Positions 62,882-64,000 of a stretch of DNA of 64,000 bases are shown piece by piece. Source of the stretch: Planktothrix rubescens CCAP 1459/22 (GTDB lineage Bacteria; Cyanobacteriota; Cyanobacteriia; Cyanobacteriales; Microcoleaceae); NCBI GenBank assembly GCA_904830895.1, contig LR882958.1, positions 1,606,001 through 1,670,000 on the forward strand, written 5' to 3'. Positions within the stretch are counted from its first letter, which is position 1. The number at the start of each line of letters is the position of its first letter. The notes under the pieces were generated by a model. It ran no database searches. It saw nothing but the letters and a program-made list of their open reading frames with translations, and was not told where the DNA came from. The position numbers and the translations under genes were made by a program.

Positions 62882-63440
62882 ATAGCGATCGCCACTTCAA
62901 AAAAATCAACCAGCGATCGCATTCCCCATACCCAAAATTTATCTATCTAAACTTGAACTAACGGCTGATTGTTGATAGATGAACGAGGTTGAATCGTATG
63001 AATGAATTTCTTCTCCCGCTAACTCTTGGGCTAGGCGTAACTCATAAGCTTTTTGCAAATTAAGCCATAGTTCTGCACCAGTGCCAAACCATCGTCCTAG
63101 ACGTAATGCCGTGTCAGCAGTAATACCTCTTTGCCCTTTGAGAATTTGCGTAATCCGATTTTTGGGTATATGGAGCGATCGCGCTAATTCTGATGCACTA
63201 ATTCCCAGTTCTTTTAGTTCATCAGCTAATATTTCGCCAGGGTGAATTGCGGGTCTTGCCATAGCTTTTTTCTCATGAAGTGATAATCGACAATTTCTAT
63301 ATTAAATGGGCGATTTTCTGTTTCTGTCCACTCAAAACAAATACGCCATTTATCATTTATACGGATGCTGTACTGCCCTTTTCTATCTCCGCCTAGTGCC
63401 TCAAAACGGTTACTTGGTAAAGCCATTAAGGATTCTTTAT
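62881..63440 (-). repeat. HigBA segmental duplication, right copy
   Basis: Repeats 59290-59848. It ends inside higB at AAGGATTCTTTAT, beyond which the sequence is unrelated, so the 5' part of this higB is missing. Confidence 0.88.
62939..63262 (-). CDS. higA: HigA-type antitoxin, second copy with shifted C-terminus
   Basis: 107 residues. The HTH core (ELGISASELARSLHIPKNRITQILKGQRGITADTALRLGRWFG) is intact and differs at a few positions from the copy at 59356 (MARPAIHPGEILADELKEL). An extra base near 63000 shifts the frame after AGEEI, giving HSYDSTSFIYQQSAVSSSLDR in place of QKTIQPRSSINNQPLVQV. The DNA-binding part should still function. Its own toxin gene is truncated. Confidence 0.85.
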   Translation of the reverse strand: MARPAIHPGEILADELKELGISASELARSLHIPKNRITQILKGQRGITADTALRLGRWFGTGAELWLNLQKAYELRLAQELAGEEIHSYDSTSFIYQQSAVSSSLDR

Positions 63441-63450
63441 AGATTATCAA
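63226..63450 (-). pseudogene. higB: Truncated higB with lost stop
   Basis: Only the C-terminal half of HigB is left (ALPSNRFEALGGDRKGQYSIRINDKWRICFEWTETENRPFNIEIVDYH), with MIIYKESL in front from unrelated DNA. The stop after VDYH is changed (TTTAGTG in the left copy, ATGAAGTG here), so the frame continues into higA and overlaps it. Not expected to be toxic. Confidence 0.85.
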
Positions 63451-63456
63451 TATTTT

Positions 63457-64000
63457 TTAGAGCGAGCGCAAGAAATTAAGGAGATTCTCAAACGAAGGAC
63501 AGCGATCGTAACATAGAGCTAGATTTAGCCTCGCCGCCAATTCAACATTCATGTTGGTACTGTAACGAGGCTTTCTATTTTTTCCAACCGACAATTCTAT
63601 TAGTTTTTCTTTAGGAGATTTAATTTCGTGAGGGTTAGGATGTGCTTTACCTTTTTCACCACCAAGATATTTGATAACTTCTGGATCAGACCAGAACCAG
63701 GCTTCTAATTCTTCAATGGGAATACAGATATGTTTTTTAAGACTTTCAATTTTAGAAGATAATTCTTCTAATTCCGACCGCAATTCTGTCTCATTATTGA
63801 GGGAATCATTCTGAGGATTACGATCCAAATCGTGAACGATAATAAAAATACTACAGCCTTCATTGGAGAGTAATTTAATCTTTGCTGTTAGCTTTTTCTT
63901 TAATGTACTACAACCTTTAGAAGCCCATTTTTTAGTTGTCACATCTTCACCAAGGACACGATGGACAATTTTACGAATTGCGTTACAATCCGTATCATCC
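63457..64000 (-). CDS. TOPRIM-like DUF4276-type protein (partial)
   Basis: The gene continues past the right edge of the window; the GTG at 63942 is internal, since the frame remains open to base 63999 (reading DDTDCNAIRKIVHRVLGEDV). About 180 residues are visible. DTDCNAIRKI and VHDLDRNPQND (a D-x-D pair) fit the DUF4276/TOPRIM-like fold; the middle has EELEAWFWSDPEVIKYLGG and the end is helical. In many genomes this family follows an AAA ATPase gene, which would be beyond the right edge. The family call is probable. Confidence 0.75.
   Translation of the reverse strand, partial: DDTDCNAIRKIVHRVLGEDVTTKKWASKGCSTLKKKLTAKIKLLSNEGCSIFIIVHDLDRNPQNDSLNNETELRSELEELSSKIESLKKHICIPIEELEAWFWSDPEVIKYLGGEKGKAHPNPHEIKSPKEKLIELSVGKNRKPRYSTNMNVELAARLNLALCYDRCPSFENLLNFLRSL

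Overview
The window is chromosomal DNA of a cyanobacterium, most likely a filamentous Oscillatoriales species such as Planktothrix (the genus is inference). The evidence is a set of cyanobacterium-specific genes: phycocyanin lyases cpcE/cpcF, thylakoid ndhH, beta-carotene hydroxylase crtR, the Ftn2/ZipN division protein, a COP23-type protein, a DUF4912 protein and LL-diaminopimelate aminotransferase. The octamer GCGATCGC (HIP1) is frequent, GC content is low to moderate, and intergenic DNA is full of short interspersed repeats (TAATTCG runs, TTACCCA runs, small elements ending in TATAGCAATCCTA).

1-24 kb is mainly core genome. In order: the 3' part of a FUSC-family membrane protein, a DUF4912 protein with a very long heptad-based repeat array, ftn2, glutathione reductase, an RTX-type protein, a FAD/NAD(P) enzyme, a small secreted protein, a CPBP membrane protease, a two-domain histidine phosphatase, a dihydroorotase homologue without its metal ligands, a cytosine-5 methyltransferase with an adjacent putative restriction enzyme, deoC, recO, an MFS exporter, a fibrillin-like protein and dapL. 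24-29.4 kb is a mobile/toxin-antitoxin island: a GIY-YIG protein, an orphan addiction-module protein, VapBC, a second antitoxin followed by a nonsense-mutated RelE toxin, an RHH/PIN pair, and an 808-residue single-chain restriction-modification enzyme of foreign look. After these come an intact second copy of the RelE toxin and the first 18 codons of the RHH antitoxin. The last two lie in a 447-bp direct repeat.

29.4-56.5 kb returns to core genes: cpcE-cpcF, a secreted 5'-nucleotidase, a Uma2 protein, a 1502-residue CheB-CheR-PAS hybrid histidine kinase, lepB, crtR, a COP23 protein, pyruvate kinase, ndhH, rsmH, a dienelactone hydrolase, a DUF1345 protein, pyrD, a GAF-repeat sensor with a degenerate kinase end, and recN. 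Between ndhH and rsmH sits a two-gene module, an ABC-type ATPase plus a TOPRIM-like protein. It resembles the architecture of PARIS/AbiL-like anti-phage systems and is one of the two best candidates here for an uncharacterised system.

56.5-64 kb is a second accessory island. It holds Uma2 and HigBA modules, each present twice by segmental duplication (one HigB is truncated), a Panacea-domain antitoxin overlapping an unfamiliar putative toxin gene, a DUF262/DUF1524 (GmrSD-like) type IV restriction enzyme bounded by integron-attC-like heptamers, and the visible part of a TOPRIM-like DUF4276 protein running off the right edge. The Panacea pair is the other main candidate for novelty. No tRNA, rRNA or CRISPR array was recognised.
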